From a virus: a stretch of 64,000 bases of DNA. The notes beneath the pieces were generated by a model that saw only the letters and a list, made by a program, of their open reading frames with translations, searched no databases and had not been told where the DNA came from. The position numbers were made by a program, and so were the translations under genes. Where the stretch lies: positions 1 to 64,000 of the IMG/VR virus record IMGVR_UViG_3300050016_000100; one strand, 5' to 3'. Below are positions 38,083 to 46,953 of the stretch, piece after piece; position 1 is the stretch's first letter; each line of letters opens with the position of its first letter.

Positions 38083-38622
38083 ATGGCCGACGATGCCCTC
38101 CGCTGGTACGCCGCCCGCGCCAAGCCTGGGCACGAGCGTGTCGCAATGGTGAATCTCGCGCGCCAAGACTTCCCCGCCTATTATCCGCAGATCACTATCG
38201 AGCGGCGCCGGCGCGACCGAATCGTGAACGACACCGAACCGCTTTTCCCTGGCTATATCCTGATCCAGTTCGAGCTCGCGGTGGGCGCGTGGAAAGCGAT
38301 CAACGGAACGCGTGGGATAATTCGGCTGCTAGGTTTCGGCGACGAGGGCACGCCATCGCCGCTTCCGATCGGTGAGATCGAGCGGCTCCAGGACCGCGAA
38401 ACATCCGGATCGCTGTGCGTTTCCGAGGTGGTGCGCATCAGCCGCGACGACGTCTGCCGGATCAAGTTCGGTAATGCCGTGGACAAGATCGGACCGGTGC
38501 TGCGCACCCGCGGCGAGCGGATCACGCTGCTTTTAGATTTACTCGGGCGCAAAGTTCCTGTAACGGTGCCAATGCACGCTCTCGAGGTTGTCCATCGGGC
38601 CGATTCACGCCCGATGCGGTAG
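38083..38622 (+). CDS. NusG/RfaH-like transcription elongation factor
   Basis: Start at ATG 38083 (MADDALRWYAARAKPGHERV); the longer frame upstream is shadow. 179 aa. RWYAARAKPGHERVAMVNL, FPAYYPQITIERR, DTEPLFPGYILIQFEL and GTRGIIRLLGF follow in the order of the NusG N-terminal domain; the C-terminal part (VGNAVDKIGPVLRTRGERI-type strands) resembles a KOW domain. It is a phage-coded specialised NusG paralog, immediately upstream of the late genes, fitting an antitermination role. Confidence 0.75.
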   Translation: MADDALRWYAARAKPGHERVAMVNLARQDFPAYYPQITIERRRRDRIVNDTEPLFPGYILIQFELAVGAWKAINGTRGIIRLLGFGDEGTPSPLPIGEIERLQDRETSGSLCVSEVVRISRDDVCRIKFGNAVDKIGPVLRTRGERITLLLDLLGRKVPVTVPMHALEVVHRADSRPMR

Positions 38623-38946
38623 CCACTGACCGGAGAGAATCCAATGCGCTAAGGAAACGCGCGCGGCGTAGGGCGAGAAGGGCCATGCCCAAGTCCGCGA
38701 ATCATCTGAAGTGATTCATCGTCGCGCGCATCCTTCGGGGCCGGAACTAATAAGGCACTTTTAAGTGCTTTTTAAGTGCGAGTGCCGCGCCCACGAGTCC
38801 GAGAACATCCACCTACCCCCAAAACACACCTACGCAGTCGGGGTCAGCCATCTCGACGGCGTGGACGCGTCCCGTCCTCGGAACCGTCGCCCCCCGATGG
38901 GCGGGACGCACTTGAAAACTATTCGGAACAAAAGTAGCTTCGTGCA
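38623..38946. promoter_or_regulatory. Structured non-coding region before the terminase genes
   Basis: No convincing gene. It holds three inverted repeats: GAATCA...TGATTC (38699-38717), GCACTT-TT-AAGTGC (38755-38768) followed by TTTTT and a further AAGTGC, and GCGTCCCG...CGGGACGC (38867-38909). A promoter-like TTGAAA, 17 bp, TAGCTT ends 7 bp before the next gene. Could contain the late promoter, a packaging site, or the recruitment site for the NusG-like protein. Confidence 0.45.
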
Positions 38947-39417
38947 ATGCCACGAGCAGTTAAGGGCCAAAGGTTCGGCGGGCGCCTGAAGGGCGTGCCG
39001 AACAAAGCGACTATCGAGAGGGCGCTTCTCGCTGAGCGCGCGATTGCTGAGGCGAAGGCCAATGCGAAGCCGCTCGCGCGAGAAGTCCTCGATCAGTTCA
39101 TGCAGCTTTTCGCCGGGATGGCAGCGCATCACCAGCCGATGCCGGCAGGCCAGATGGCGCCACCGGATCGGAATCCGGATGAGACGAAGTTCGAGAAGTG
39201 GGCGCGGCTCGCCGTTCAATGCGCGAAGGACCTCGCGCCTTACCAGAGCCCGACGTTCCGCGCGATTGTGGTGGCGCCGACGCCTGAAAGCCCGAGGGGC
39301 AAGATCACGCGGTTTACGCTCGAGATATTTGATCGCACCGGACGCGGGCCGATCAAAGGGGCGAATGGCGCAGCCGGTAATGGAAAGGTGATCGAGCACG
39401 AGGCTGACGCATGGTGA
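38947..39417 (+). CDS. Putative small terminase or packaging protein
   Basis: 156 aa. MPRAVKGQRFGGRLKGVPNK is a basic Gly-rich start as in small phage packaging proteins; helical body (IERALLAERAIAEAKAN), and a beta-rich C-terminus. It lies two genes upstream of the large terminase. No classical helix-turn-helix is clear. No ribosome site is visible upstream. Confidence 0.5.
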   Translation: MPRAVKGQRFGGRLKGVPNKATIERALLAERAIAEAKANAKPLAREVLDQFMQLFAGMAAHHQPMPAGQMAPPDRNPDETKFEKWARLAVQCAKDLAPYQSPTFRAIVVAPTPESPRGKITRFTLEIFDRTGRGPIKGANGAAGNGKVIEHEADAW

Positions 39418-39746
39418 ATTGGCAGTTTGAGATCGGCAAGCAAGTCGTCTGCATCAAAAAAGATGGCGACTGGACATGGGAGCCGCCCGAGATCGCGGCT
39501 GGATGTCGAGGGCCACTCCACGGCGATGTGCTGACGATCCGATCCATCAAGAATCATGAGCTCGGCGCGATCGGCATCGCTTTACAATTCTATGAGATCG
39601 TCAATCCGCCAGTGAAGTATTTGAACGGCGATCACGAGTGTCTATTTGACGCCGTTTACTTTCGACCTGTGAGGCGCACGGACATCTCCGAACTCCGCAA
39701 GCTGACGGTTCCGCGGCCGTCGGTGCGAGTGGCGGAGGACGCATAG
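39411..39746 (+). CDS. Hypothetical protein, paralog of 14116-14445
   Basis: 111 aa. IGKQVVCIKKDG, ALQFYEIVNPPV and VYFRPVRRTDISELRKL correspond in order to the protein at 14116-14445. Beta-rich N-terminus of SH3-like look. Overlaps the packaging gene by 7 bp and the terminase by 1 bp. Function unknown. Confidence 0.55.
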   Translation: MVNWQFEIGKQVVCIKKDGDWTWEPPEIAAGCRGPLHGDVLTIRSIKNHELGAIGIALQFYEIVNPPVKYLNGDHECLFDAVYFRPVRRTDISELRKLTVPRPSVRVAEDA

Positions 39747-41005
39747 TGGCCATTGCTGCGGACGAGCATCTGCTCAAATACAGCCGGCCGTTCCTTTACC
39801 CGAAACAGCGGGCCGCAATCTTCGACGCCAGGCGTTATTCGATCACCGAAGCATCGACAAAGTCCGGTAAGACTTCGGGTGCAATCGTCTGGATCACCGA
39901 GATGGCATTCGCTGGCTGTGCCGGGTGGAATTACTGGTGGGTTGCACCGGTCAGCGGCCAGGCCGACATCGCCTTCCGCCGATGCTTGCGCGCGATCCCG
40001 CGCGAGCTCGCGACACCGAACATCACGCTCAAGACGATCACGCTCGTCAACGGCGCGATCATCTGGTTCAAGTCCGGCGACAAGCCCGACTCGCTCTACG
40101 GCGAGGACGTCTACGCCGCCGTAGTCGACGAGGCCTCCCGCACGAAGGAGGATGCGTGGTACGCGCTGCGTACAACGCTGACCGCCACGCGCGGGCCGGT
40201 CCGGATCATCGGCAACGTCAAGGGGCGCCGGAACTGGTTCTTTCAGATGGCGCGGCGGGCAGAGGCCGGAGCGCCCGACATGGGCTACCATAAGCTGGTC
40301 GCGGCTGACGCTATCGAAGCCGGCGTTCTCGATGCCGACGAGGTCGAAGACGCGCGGCGCAATTTGCCGGACCGGGTGTTCCGCGAACTCTATCTCGCCG
40401 AGCCATCGGATGACGAAGGCAACCCGTTCGGCCTTGCGGCCATCGCCGAGTGCATACAGCCACTTCAACCTGGCGTTCCTACCGTATGGGGGTGGGACCT
40501 CGCGAAGCACGTCGACTGGACCGTGGGCATCGCGTTCGACAAGCAAGGGCAGACCTGCCGGTTCGATCGTTTTCAGATGCCGTGGGACGAGACGATGACG
40601 AGAATCCACGCCGCGACCGGCCGCACCCCGGCGCTGGTGGATTCCACCGGTGTCGGCGATCCGATTGTCGAGATGCTGCAGAAGAAACCAGGATCGAAGT
40701 TCGAGGGCTACGGCTTCACCGGCCCATCGAAGCAGAAACTAATGGAAGGCCTGGCGGTCGCGATCCAATCGAAGTCGATCACGTTTCCGGCCGGACCGAT
40801 CACCCTCGAGCTCGAGCAATTCGAATATGAATACACCAAGACCGGCGTGCGCTATGGTGCGCCGGAGGGTTTTCACGATGACTGCGTCTGCGCGCTCGCG
40901 CTCGCGGTCATGCACAAGGGACACGCGCGGATGCCGATGAAGATCAGCAACGAAGCCATCGCGCGCGCCCACCGCGGCGGTTTGCGTGGAGCGCTGCGAC
41001 CGTGA
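39746..41005 (+). CDS. terL: Terminase large subunit
   Basis: 419 aa from GTG 39746. Walker A is STKSGKT (residues 37-43), Walker B is VYAAVVDEAS (122-131), and the C-terminal nuclease part has TVWGWDLAKHVDWTVGIAFD and EGFHDDCVCALALA with the metal-binding Asp residues. It cuts concatemeric DNA and pumps it into the prohead. Shorter than many TerL proteins but complete in motifs. Confidence 0.9.
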   Translation: MAIAADEHLLKYSRPFLYPKQRAAIFDARRYSITEASTKSGKTSGAIVWITEMAFAGCAGWNYWWVAPVSGQADIAFRRCLRAIPRELATPNITLKTITLVNGAIIWFKSGDKPDSLYGEDVYAAVVDEASRTKEDAWYALRTTLTATRGPVRIIGNVKGRRNWFFQMARRAEAGAPDMGYHKLVAADAIEAGVLDADEVEDARRNLPDRVFRELYLAEPSDDEGNPFGLAAIAECIQPLQPGVPTVWGWDLAKHVDWTVGIAFDKQGQTCRFDRFQMPWDETMTRIHAATGRTPALVDSTGVGDPIVEMLQKKPGSKFEGYGFTGPSKQKLMEGLAVAIQSKSITFPAGPITLELEQFEYEYTKTGVRYGAPEGFHDDCVCALALAVMHKGHARMPMKISNEAIARAHRGGLRGALRP

Positions 41006-42591
41006 AACGCAAGAACGTCGAGCAGCTGGTATTCGATGTCGTGGCGAAGATCGACGCCAAACGCGAAAAGGCTGCGCCGGCATCGGAGCCCGCGCCAGTA
41101 AAGGCCGCGCGCAAGCCGGTCAAGATCGGCGACATCGCGCTCGGTCGCGCCAAGGCGAATCGTCGTCGCGCCATCAATCCGTTCATCCTGGCGAACCATC
41201 CGCCGAGCGTCTTTCCTAAGGGCGTCAAGCCCACGATGGCGCAGGATAAGGCGATTAACGATTCGCTGGACTGGGCGGCACAGTCGATTCAGTCCGGGTT
41301 ATTCGAGGAAGGGCTCGCGTTCCTGGGTTACCCGTACCTGGCCGAGCTCGCGCAGCGGGCGGAGTATCGCGTCATCAGCGAGACGCTCGCGACCGAGGCC
41401 ACGCGCAAGTGGATTAAGATCGAGGCCGCCGGCGATACCGACAAGACCGATGAGATCAAGGCGATCGAGGCCGAGTTCGTCCGGCTCAAGGTCCAGGACA
41501 TATTCCGCGAAATATCGGAACAGGACGGATTCTTCGGTCGCAGCCATCTCTACATCGACACGGGCGAGGGCGACGATCGCAAGGAACTCATCACGCCGAT
41601 CGGTGACGGTCGCAATGACGTCACCACGGCGAAGTTCAAGAAGGGATCGCTTACTCGACTCAAGGCAGTCGAGCCGGTGTGGTGCTACCCGGCCCGGTAC
41701 AATTCGAACGATCCGCTCGCGGTCGACTGGTACAAGCCCGAGTCGTGGTTCGTGATGGGCAAGGAACTCCACGCCTCGCGCCTGCTGACATTCGTCGGTC
41801 GCGAGGTGCCGGACATGCTCAAGCCGGCGTATTCGTTCGGCGGTCTGTCAATGTCGCAGATGGCGAAGCCTACCGTCGACAACTGGCTTCGCACACGGGC
41901 GAGCGTTTCGGACCTCATCAAAGCGTTCTCGGTGATGGTGATATCGACCGATATGAGCGAGGTCCTATCTGGTGGTGGCGATGAGTTCTTCAGGCGCCTC
42001 GATTTTTTCAATGCGAACCGCGACAACAACGGCATCATGGCGGTTAACAAGGATTCCGAGGAACTCACAAACGTTTCGGCCCCGCTCGGCACGCTCGACA
42101 CTCTTCAGGCGCAATCGCAGGAGCACATGGCGTCGGTGAGCCGAACGCCTATCGTCAAGCTGCTCGGTATCCAGCCGGCGGGCCTGAATGCGTCGTCGGA
42201 AGGCGAGATCAAGACCTGGGACGACTGGGTTGCGGCCTACCAGCAGCGTTTCTTCCTCGAGCCGCTCACCCGGATTCTTGGGTTCGCGCAGATGAACTTG
42301 TACGGCAAGGTCGATCCGGACATCACAATCGCATTCGAACCGCTCAGGCAGATGACCGAGAAGGAGATCGGCGAGATCGACAAGGCCGAGGCCGAGGCGG
42401 ACCAGATTCGCATCGACACCGGGGTGATCTCGGCCGAGGAAGCGCGCAGGGCGCTCGCGGCGAAGGAAGACTCTCGTTATGCCGGCATCGACGTCGAAGA
42501 CGTCCCGGACCTCAAGGAAGAGGAAGCCGAGGGTCTCCAGCCGAAAGGCCAGAAAGGCTCCGGCGGTGAGGGCGGAGACGATGGCGATTAA
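41002..42591 (+). CDS. Portal protein (DUF1073-like)
   Basis: 529 aa, GTG start overlapping terL by 4 bp. LGYPYLAELAQRAEYRVISE, KLKAVEPVWCYPARYN-type strands and TPIVKLLGIQPAGLNASSEG are characteristic of the DUF1073 portal family; SSEGEIKTWDDWVAAYQQRF is a clear landmark. N-terminal 70 residues are extra and basic. Forms the ring through which DNA enters and leaves the head. Confidence 0.85.
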   Translation: MKRKNVEQLVFDVVAKIDAKREKAAPASEPAPVKAARKPVKIGDIALGRAKANRRRAINPFILANHPPSVFPKGVKPTMAQDKAINDSLDWAAQSIQSGLFEEGLAFLGYPYLAELAQRAEYRVISETLATEATRKWIKIEAAGDTDKTDEIKAIEAEFVRLKVQDIFREISEQDGFFGRSHLYIDTGEGDDRKELITPIGDGRNDVTTAKFKKGSLTRLKAVEPVWCYPARYNSNDPLAVDWYKPESWFVMGKELHASRLLTFVGREVPDMLKPAYSFGGLSMSQMAKPTVDNWLRTRASVSDLIKAFSVMVISTDMSEVLSGGGDEFFRRLDFFNANRDNNGIMAVNKDSEELTNVSAPLGTLDTLQAQSQEHMASVSRTPIVKLLGIQPAGLNASSEGEIKTWDDWVAAYQQRFFLEPLTRILGFAQMNLYGKVDPDITIAFEPLRQMTEKEIGEIDKAEAEADQIRIDTGVISAEEARRALAAKEDSRYAGIDVEDVPDLKEEEAEGLQPKGQKGSGGEGGDDGD

Positions 42592-43468
42592 ACTCCGCGA
42601 ACCAGACCTTAACGACATGTATCAGCGGCCCTATATGGCGCCGCGCCCGGCCACCGCACCGATCGCCAAGGACGCCGCCCCGCGAAAGAAGGGGGCAACC
42701 GTTCTTCCTTCGGTCCAGCCGAACGTCGGCATCGAGGCAGCCTACCGCAGGCGCATGTATGCGCTGATCGAGGCGATGCACAACTCGATCATCTATTGGA
42801 TCAAGGCAGCCTACAAAAAGAACGCGCCGGCGATCGCCCAGGATACTGCGGCCGACGAGCTGCGGATCGCCATGCGCAAGCTCGCGCGGCAGTGGCGCAA
42901 GAACTTCGATGAGGCAGCCCCGGAGCTCGCCGATTACTTCGCGACGGAAGCGTCTGAGCGGTCAGATGGCTCGCTGCGGTCAATCCTGCGGCGGGCCGGC
43001 ATGTCGGTCAGGTTCAAGATGACGGCCGCAGCGCGCGACATAATGGACGCGACGATCAATGCGCAGGTTGGGCTGATCCGGTCGATCTCGCAGGAATACC
43101 TCACCGCCGTCGAGGGCATCGTCATGCGATCGGTCCAGACCGGGGGCGATCTCGGGCAGCTATCGCAGGATTTACAGGCGCAGTTCGGCGTTACGAAACG
43201 CCGCGCCGCGCTGATCGCGCGCCACCAGAACAACATGGCGACGTCCGCAATGACCCGCGCGCGCCAGCAGGAGCTCGGGCTCAATACCGCCCGCTGGCGG
43301 CATAGCCACGCTGGCAAGGAACCCCGCCCGACGCACGTTGCTATGGACGGGAAGACCTATGACGTGCGAAAGGGAATGTGGGACCCCGCGGAAGGGCGCC
43401 GCGTGTGGCCGGGCGAACTAATAAACTGCCGATGCACGTCGCAGACGGTGGTGCCGGGATTCGGATAA
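42581..43468 (+). CDS. Head morphogenesis protein (SPP1 gp7 / Mu F-like)
   Basis: Start at ATG 42581, overlapping the portal gene by 11 bp. 295 aa. The C-terminal half has the family signature: TKRRAALIARHQNNMATSAM, RWRHSHAGKEPRPTHVAMDG, WPGELINCRCTSQTVVPGF with the conserved NCRC. Such proteins ride with the portal into the prohead. Confidence 0.85.
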   Translation: MAIKLREPDLNDMYQRPYMAPRPATAPIAKDAAPRKKGATVLPSVQPNVGIEAAYRRRMYALIEAMHNSIIYWIKAAYKKNAPAIAQDTAADELRIAMRKLARQWRKNFDEAAPELADYFATEASERSDGSLRSILRRAGMSVRFKMTAAARDIMDATINAQVGLIRSISQEYLTAVEGIVMRSVQTGGDLGQLSQDLQAQFGVTKRRAALIARHQNNMATSAMTRARQQELGLNTARWRHSHAGKEPRPTHVAMDGKTYDVRKGMWDPAEGRRVWPGELINCRCTSQTVVPGFG

Positions 43469-43819
43469 ATGCCTACGCTGCGAACGCTCGACGCGACCTT
43501 CATCAAACACGAAGTGCGGGACGGTCACGACTATCACGTTCACGTCGACCGGATCGAAGACGCCCAGGGCGTCCAGTTCCTATGCCCGAAGTGTTTCGTG
43601 GCTAATGGCGGCGCTGTCGGCACCCACCAGGTCATCTGCTGGTCGCGCAGCCGCGGTGTGCCTGACGAGGTCCGCCCGCAGCCCGGTAGGTGGAAGATCG
43701 ACGGCACCAGCATCGATGACCTGACCCTGAACGCCGATCCGCCGGCGACGCAGCGATCAGTTGCGATCACTGGCGGGTGTGGGTGGCACGGCCACGTCAC
43801 GAACGGAGCCGCAGAATGA
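43469..43819 (+). CDS. DUF6527-like conserved phage protein
   Basis: 116 aa. FLCPKCFVANGG, HQVICWSRSRGVPD and RWKIDGTSIDDLTL, then SVAITGGCGWHGHV: the Cys/His pattern of DUF6527-type phage proteins found in the head gene region. Probably zinc-binding and beta-rich. Function unknown. Confidence 0.6.
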   Translation: MPTLRTLDATFIKHEVRDGHDYHVHVDRIEDAQGVQFLCPKCFVANGGAVGTHQVICWSRSRGVPDEVRPQPGRWKIDGTSIDDLTLNADPPATQRSVAITGGCGWHGHVTNGAAE

Positions 43820-44007
43820 TGGCGCGCATGATCATCGATCAGAATGGCTACTTCGCCGCTCCGCCGGCACTCATCGGCGCAACCGACGCGGAGATCGTCG
43901 CCATGTACGAAAACAGGCTGCCGGCTGATCGCGCGACTGTGATCGCCAACGGTCTTCTGAGCGCTGCGATCGCGCTCAACAACACGCAACCCGCAGGACG
44001 ATGCTGA
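43816..44007 (+). CDS. Small hypothetical protein
   Basis: 63 aa starting ATGATG over the previous stop. IIDQNGYFAAPPALIGATDAE followed by a helical part, and a single Cys at the end. Lies 1 bp before the Nudix-protease gene. Function unknown. Confidence 0.45.
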   Translation: MMARMIIDQNGYFAAPPALIGATDAEIVAMYENRLPADRATVIANGLLSAAIALNNTQPAGRC

Positions 44008-44008
44008 C

Positions 44009-45970
44009 GTGACGACGATTGCGACTGACCCTCCAGTATCTGAGAAACAGCGCCGCGCGATGTTCGCCGCACGCGAGGGCCGCAGCACGCTGGGGATTCC
44101 GAAGAAGGTCGGCGAGGAGTTCGTCGGTAGCAAGGACGCCAAGCCCGCGGCTGGGGTCGCCATCACCGGCCCAGGAAACACGGCGCTGTTCCTGAAGCGG
44201 GCGCGCACTGCCGATCATCCGGGCGAATGGTGCTGGCCTGGTGGCGGCATCGAGGCAGGAGAGAAGCCGGAGGATGCGGCCCGCCGCGAGACCGCCGAGG
44301 AAACCGGATATAAACTGAACGGCATCAAGCCAATTCATCGCGCGATCAGCGACGATGGCGTCGACTTCACGACCTTTCACCAAGACGTCGGCGAACATTT
44401 CGTCCCGAAGGTCAATGACGAACATGCCGGATGGGCGTGGGCGTCGATGAGCGACCCGCCGCAGCCGCTTCACCCAGGCGTCAAGGCGATGCTCGAGAAG
44501 GTTACGAAGGACGCGGACGTGCGTGCCCATGATCAGGCACTCGCCCTCGATCGCTCGTCGGTCCGGTCATACGATAAGGATGGCCGGATGCGCGTCGAAC
44601 GCGCGCACATCAGTAAGGCGAACGTCTGCCCGTATAACGGCAGCGAGATCCCGGATTACGAGGCGCTCGGTCTCGATCCGAACAAAGTCTACCAGCTATT
44701 CCGCGATCCGGACGAGCTCGCCAAGGCGGCGCCGACGTTCAACGGAATCCAGCTCCTGCTCAAACACGTCCCGGTCAACGCGGACGATCACCAGCCAGAC
44801 CTGGTCGTCGGCACGACGGCGACCGGCGCGGAGTTCAATGCTCCGTACCTCGACAATGGTCTCATCGTCTGGGTGCGTGAAGGCATCGATGCAATCGAAT
44901 CCGAGAAGCAGAAGGAACTGTCCAGCGCGTATCGCTACCGCGCCGACATGACGCCGGGCGCCTATCAAGGCGTCCCCTACGATGGCGTCATGCGGGACAT
45001 CGTCGGAAACCACGTAGCGCTCGTAGAAGAAGGCAGAGCCGGGGCCGATGTGGTCGTCGGCGATGCCGCCACCCAAAAACTAGAGGAGCTATTCATGACG
45101 AAGCCTGTCGTGCTGTCACGCAAGGCGGCGATGGTTCAGGGGGCGCTCGCCGTCTACCTGAAGCCGAAGCTCGCCAACGACGCGAAGATCGACCTGGTGC
45201 CGACGCTCAAGGATCTCACCAGTAAGAACTTCGCGGAAAAGAAACCGGGGGTCATCACCAGCCTGAAGGAGATCACAAAGGACAAGCTCGCAAAGGACGC
45301 GAGCCTCGACGATGTGACCGGCCTGCTCGACGCGCTCGAGAAGGCTGAGATGGCCGAAGGCGATGCGACCGAGCCGAACTCCGGGCTTCCGCTTGTCGGC
45401 GGCAAGAAGGACGAGACGATGGACGCTGCCACCGAGTTCCTGAAGGGCAAGCTCTCATCCGACGACTTTTCCAAGTTCGAGGAGATGTCGAAGGAGAAGA
45501 AGGCTGGCGACGCGACCGAGACCCCTGAGGAAAAGGCGGCGCGCGAGGCCAAGGACAAGGCAGCGAAGGATGCCGCCGACAAAAAGGCGAAGGACGAGGC
45601 CGAAGCCGAGAAGGACAAGCCGACGAAAGCCGGCATGGACGCGGCGATCGCCAAGGCGACCCAGGACACCGAAGCACGCGTACTCAAGACCCAGCGCGAT
45701 CTCCGGGAAGCCGAGGAAGCCGTCCGACCCTACGTCGGCAAGCTCGCCATCGCGCACGATAGCGCCGAGTCGGTCTACCGCACCGCGCTCACGACTCTCG
45801 GCGTCGACAAGGCGGACGTCGAAGGGCTCGCCATTGGCGGCCTGAAGGCGATCCTCAAGCAGATGCCGTTGGCCGATGCCAAGGACAAGAAGCCGATCGC
45901 GATGGATGCGTCGGCACTCAAAGACTTCAGCGCGCGTTATCCCGACGCCGCGAAAATCACGCTCGGATAA
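44009..45970 (+). CDS. Nudix domain - DUF2213 prohead protease-like - scaffold fusion
   Basis: 653 aa, GTG start. Residues 79-101 form an exact Nudix box (GGIEAGEKPEDAARRETAEE). Residues about 175-355 resemble DUF2213 (RVERAHISKANVCPYNGSEI, PDYEALGL, FNGIQLLLKHVPV and GNHVALVEEGRAGADVVV), a family considered prohead-protease-like, with a conserved His and Ser-type region. Residues 390-653 are Lys/Glu/Ala coiled coil, like a scaffolding protein. So one chain could hydrolyse nucleotides, cut capsid proteins and scaffold the shell. The Nudix fusion is unusual. Confidence 0.7.
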   Translation: MTTIATDPPVSEKQRRAMFAAREGRSTLGIPKKVGEEFVGSKDAKPAAGVAITGPGNTALFLKRARTADHPGEWCWPGGGIEAGEKPEDAARRETAEETGYKLNGIKPIHRAISDDGVDFTTFHQDVGEHFVPKVNDEHAGWAWASMSDPPQPLHPGVKAMLEKVTKDADVRAHDQALALDRSSVRSYDKDGRMRVERAHISKANVCPYNGSEIPDYEALGLDPNKVYQLFRDPDELAKAAPTFNGIQLLLKHVPVNADDHQPDLVVGTTATGAEFNAPYLDNGLIVWVREGIDAIESEKQKELSSAYRYRADMTPGAYQGVPYDGVMRDIVGNHVALVEEGRAGADVVVGDAATQKLEELFMTKPVVLSRKAAMVQGALAVYLKPKLANDAKIDLVPTLKDLTSKNFAEKKPGVITSLKEITKDKLAKDASLDDVTGLLDALEKAEMAEGDATEPNSGLPLVGGKKDETMDAATEFLKGKLSSDDFSKFEEMSKEKKAGDATETPEEKAAREAKDKAAKDAADKKAKDEAEAEKDKPTKAGMDAAIAKATQDTEARVLKTQRDLREAEEAVRPYVGKLAIAHDSAESVYRTALTTLGVDKADVEGLAIGGLKAILKQMPLADAKDKKPIAMDASALKDFSARYPDAAKITLG

Positions 45971-45982
45971 GGAGAGACCCTC

Positions 45983-46939
45983 ATGGGTGACTTTCAGAAG
46001 CAAGTGAACGCGAACCAGGCTCCCGCGGTTGCGGGCGACTACGCCAGTTCGAATCCGCGATCCTCGGTTCTTGCCGGGGCTGGCGGACTCGTCGCCGGCG
46101 CCCCCGGCGTGACCGTCGGCCGATTCGCATGGCTGAGCTATGCGACGAGCGACAACGACAATGCTCCGGCAACCGTCTTCAGCTTTGGTTCCGGACCCGT
46201 TGCAGGCATCGTGCCGCGGAAGCAGCAGGCGCTGATCACGAAGTACCTCGCCTCGGCGAGTAACGTCATCGCCCCGGGCTTCGGCATGTGGCTCGATAGC
46301 TCCGGCGACTTCTGGATGCAAAATGACGGCATCACACCGGCGCTGATCGGCCAGAAGGCGTTCGCGAACTATGCGGACGGCAAGGCCATCTTCGCCGCCG
46401 CAGGCGCCACGCCCGCGACCGCGTCGGTCACCGGCACCGTTGCCGGCCAGACCGCGTCGGTCACCGGATCGATCCTGGGCAATCTGCTCACGGTCAGCGC
46501 GGTCGGCTCCGGTTCACTCGTTCCAGGTGCAGTCCTTGCTTCCGGTACGGCGGTCGCTACCGGCACGAAGATCGTGCAGCAGATGTCCGGCACCATCGGC
46601 GGCGTCGGCACTTACCTGGTCGACATTCCGAACCAGAACACCACACCTAACCTGACGATCACGGCCGCCTATGGCCTGCTGACTGTCTCGGCCGTCGGTT
46701 CGGGTGCTCTTGACGTTGGCGATGTCCTCGCGTCCGGAACTGCCATCACTGCCGGCACGGTCATCACCGGCCTCGGCACTGGCACCGGCCTCACCGGCAC
46801 TTACTACGTCAGCCAGGCGACCGACTCGACGCCTGGAATCACCATCACCGCCGCGCGCGCCATCGAGACCAAGTGGTACGCGAGGTCAGCCGGGCTCCCG
46901 GGCGAGCTCGTCAAGATTTCCTCACAGCCGCTCGGCTAA
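45983..46939 (+). CDS. Head decoration/cement-like protein with two inserted beta domains
   Basis: 318 aa with AAGGAGAGACC upstream. The N-terminal 150 residues (VGRFAWLSYATSDNDNAPATVF) and final ETKWYARSAGLPGELVKIS resemble phage structural cement proteins. Inserted between them are two copies of a Gly/Thr/Val domain (about 162-217 and 231-287) with the pattern GSILGNLLTVSAVGSG ... GTYLVD. The same domain type occurs in the proteins at 57946 and 58687. Confidence 0.6.
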   Translation: MGDFQKQVNANQAPAVAGDYASSNPRSSVLAGAGGLVAGAPGVTVGRFAWLSYATSDNDNAPATVFSFGSGPVAGIVPRKQQALITKYLASASNVIAPGFGMWLDSSGDFWMQNDGITPALIGQKAFANYADGKAIFAAAGATPATASVTGTVAGQTASVTGSILGNLLTVSAVGSGSLVPGAVLASGTAVATGTKIVQQMSGTIGGVGTYLVDIPNQNTTPNLTITAAYGLLTVSAVGSGALDVGDVLASGTAITAGTVITGLGTGTGLTGTYYVSQATDSTPGITITAARAIETKWYARSAGLPGELVKISSQPLG

Positions 46940-46953
46940 AGGAGCAACGCATC

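Noticed and set aside
38765-38989. 74-codon ORF in the region before the terminase genes
   Set aside because: No ribosome site or motif, and it overlaps hairpins and the start of the packaging gene.
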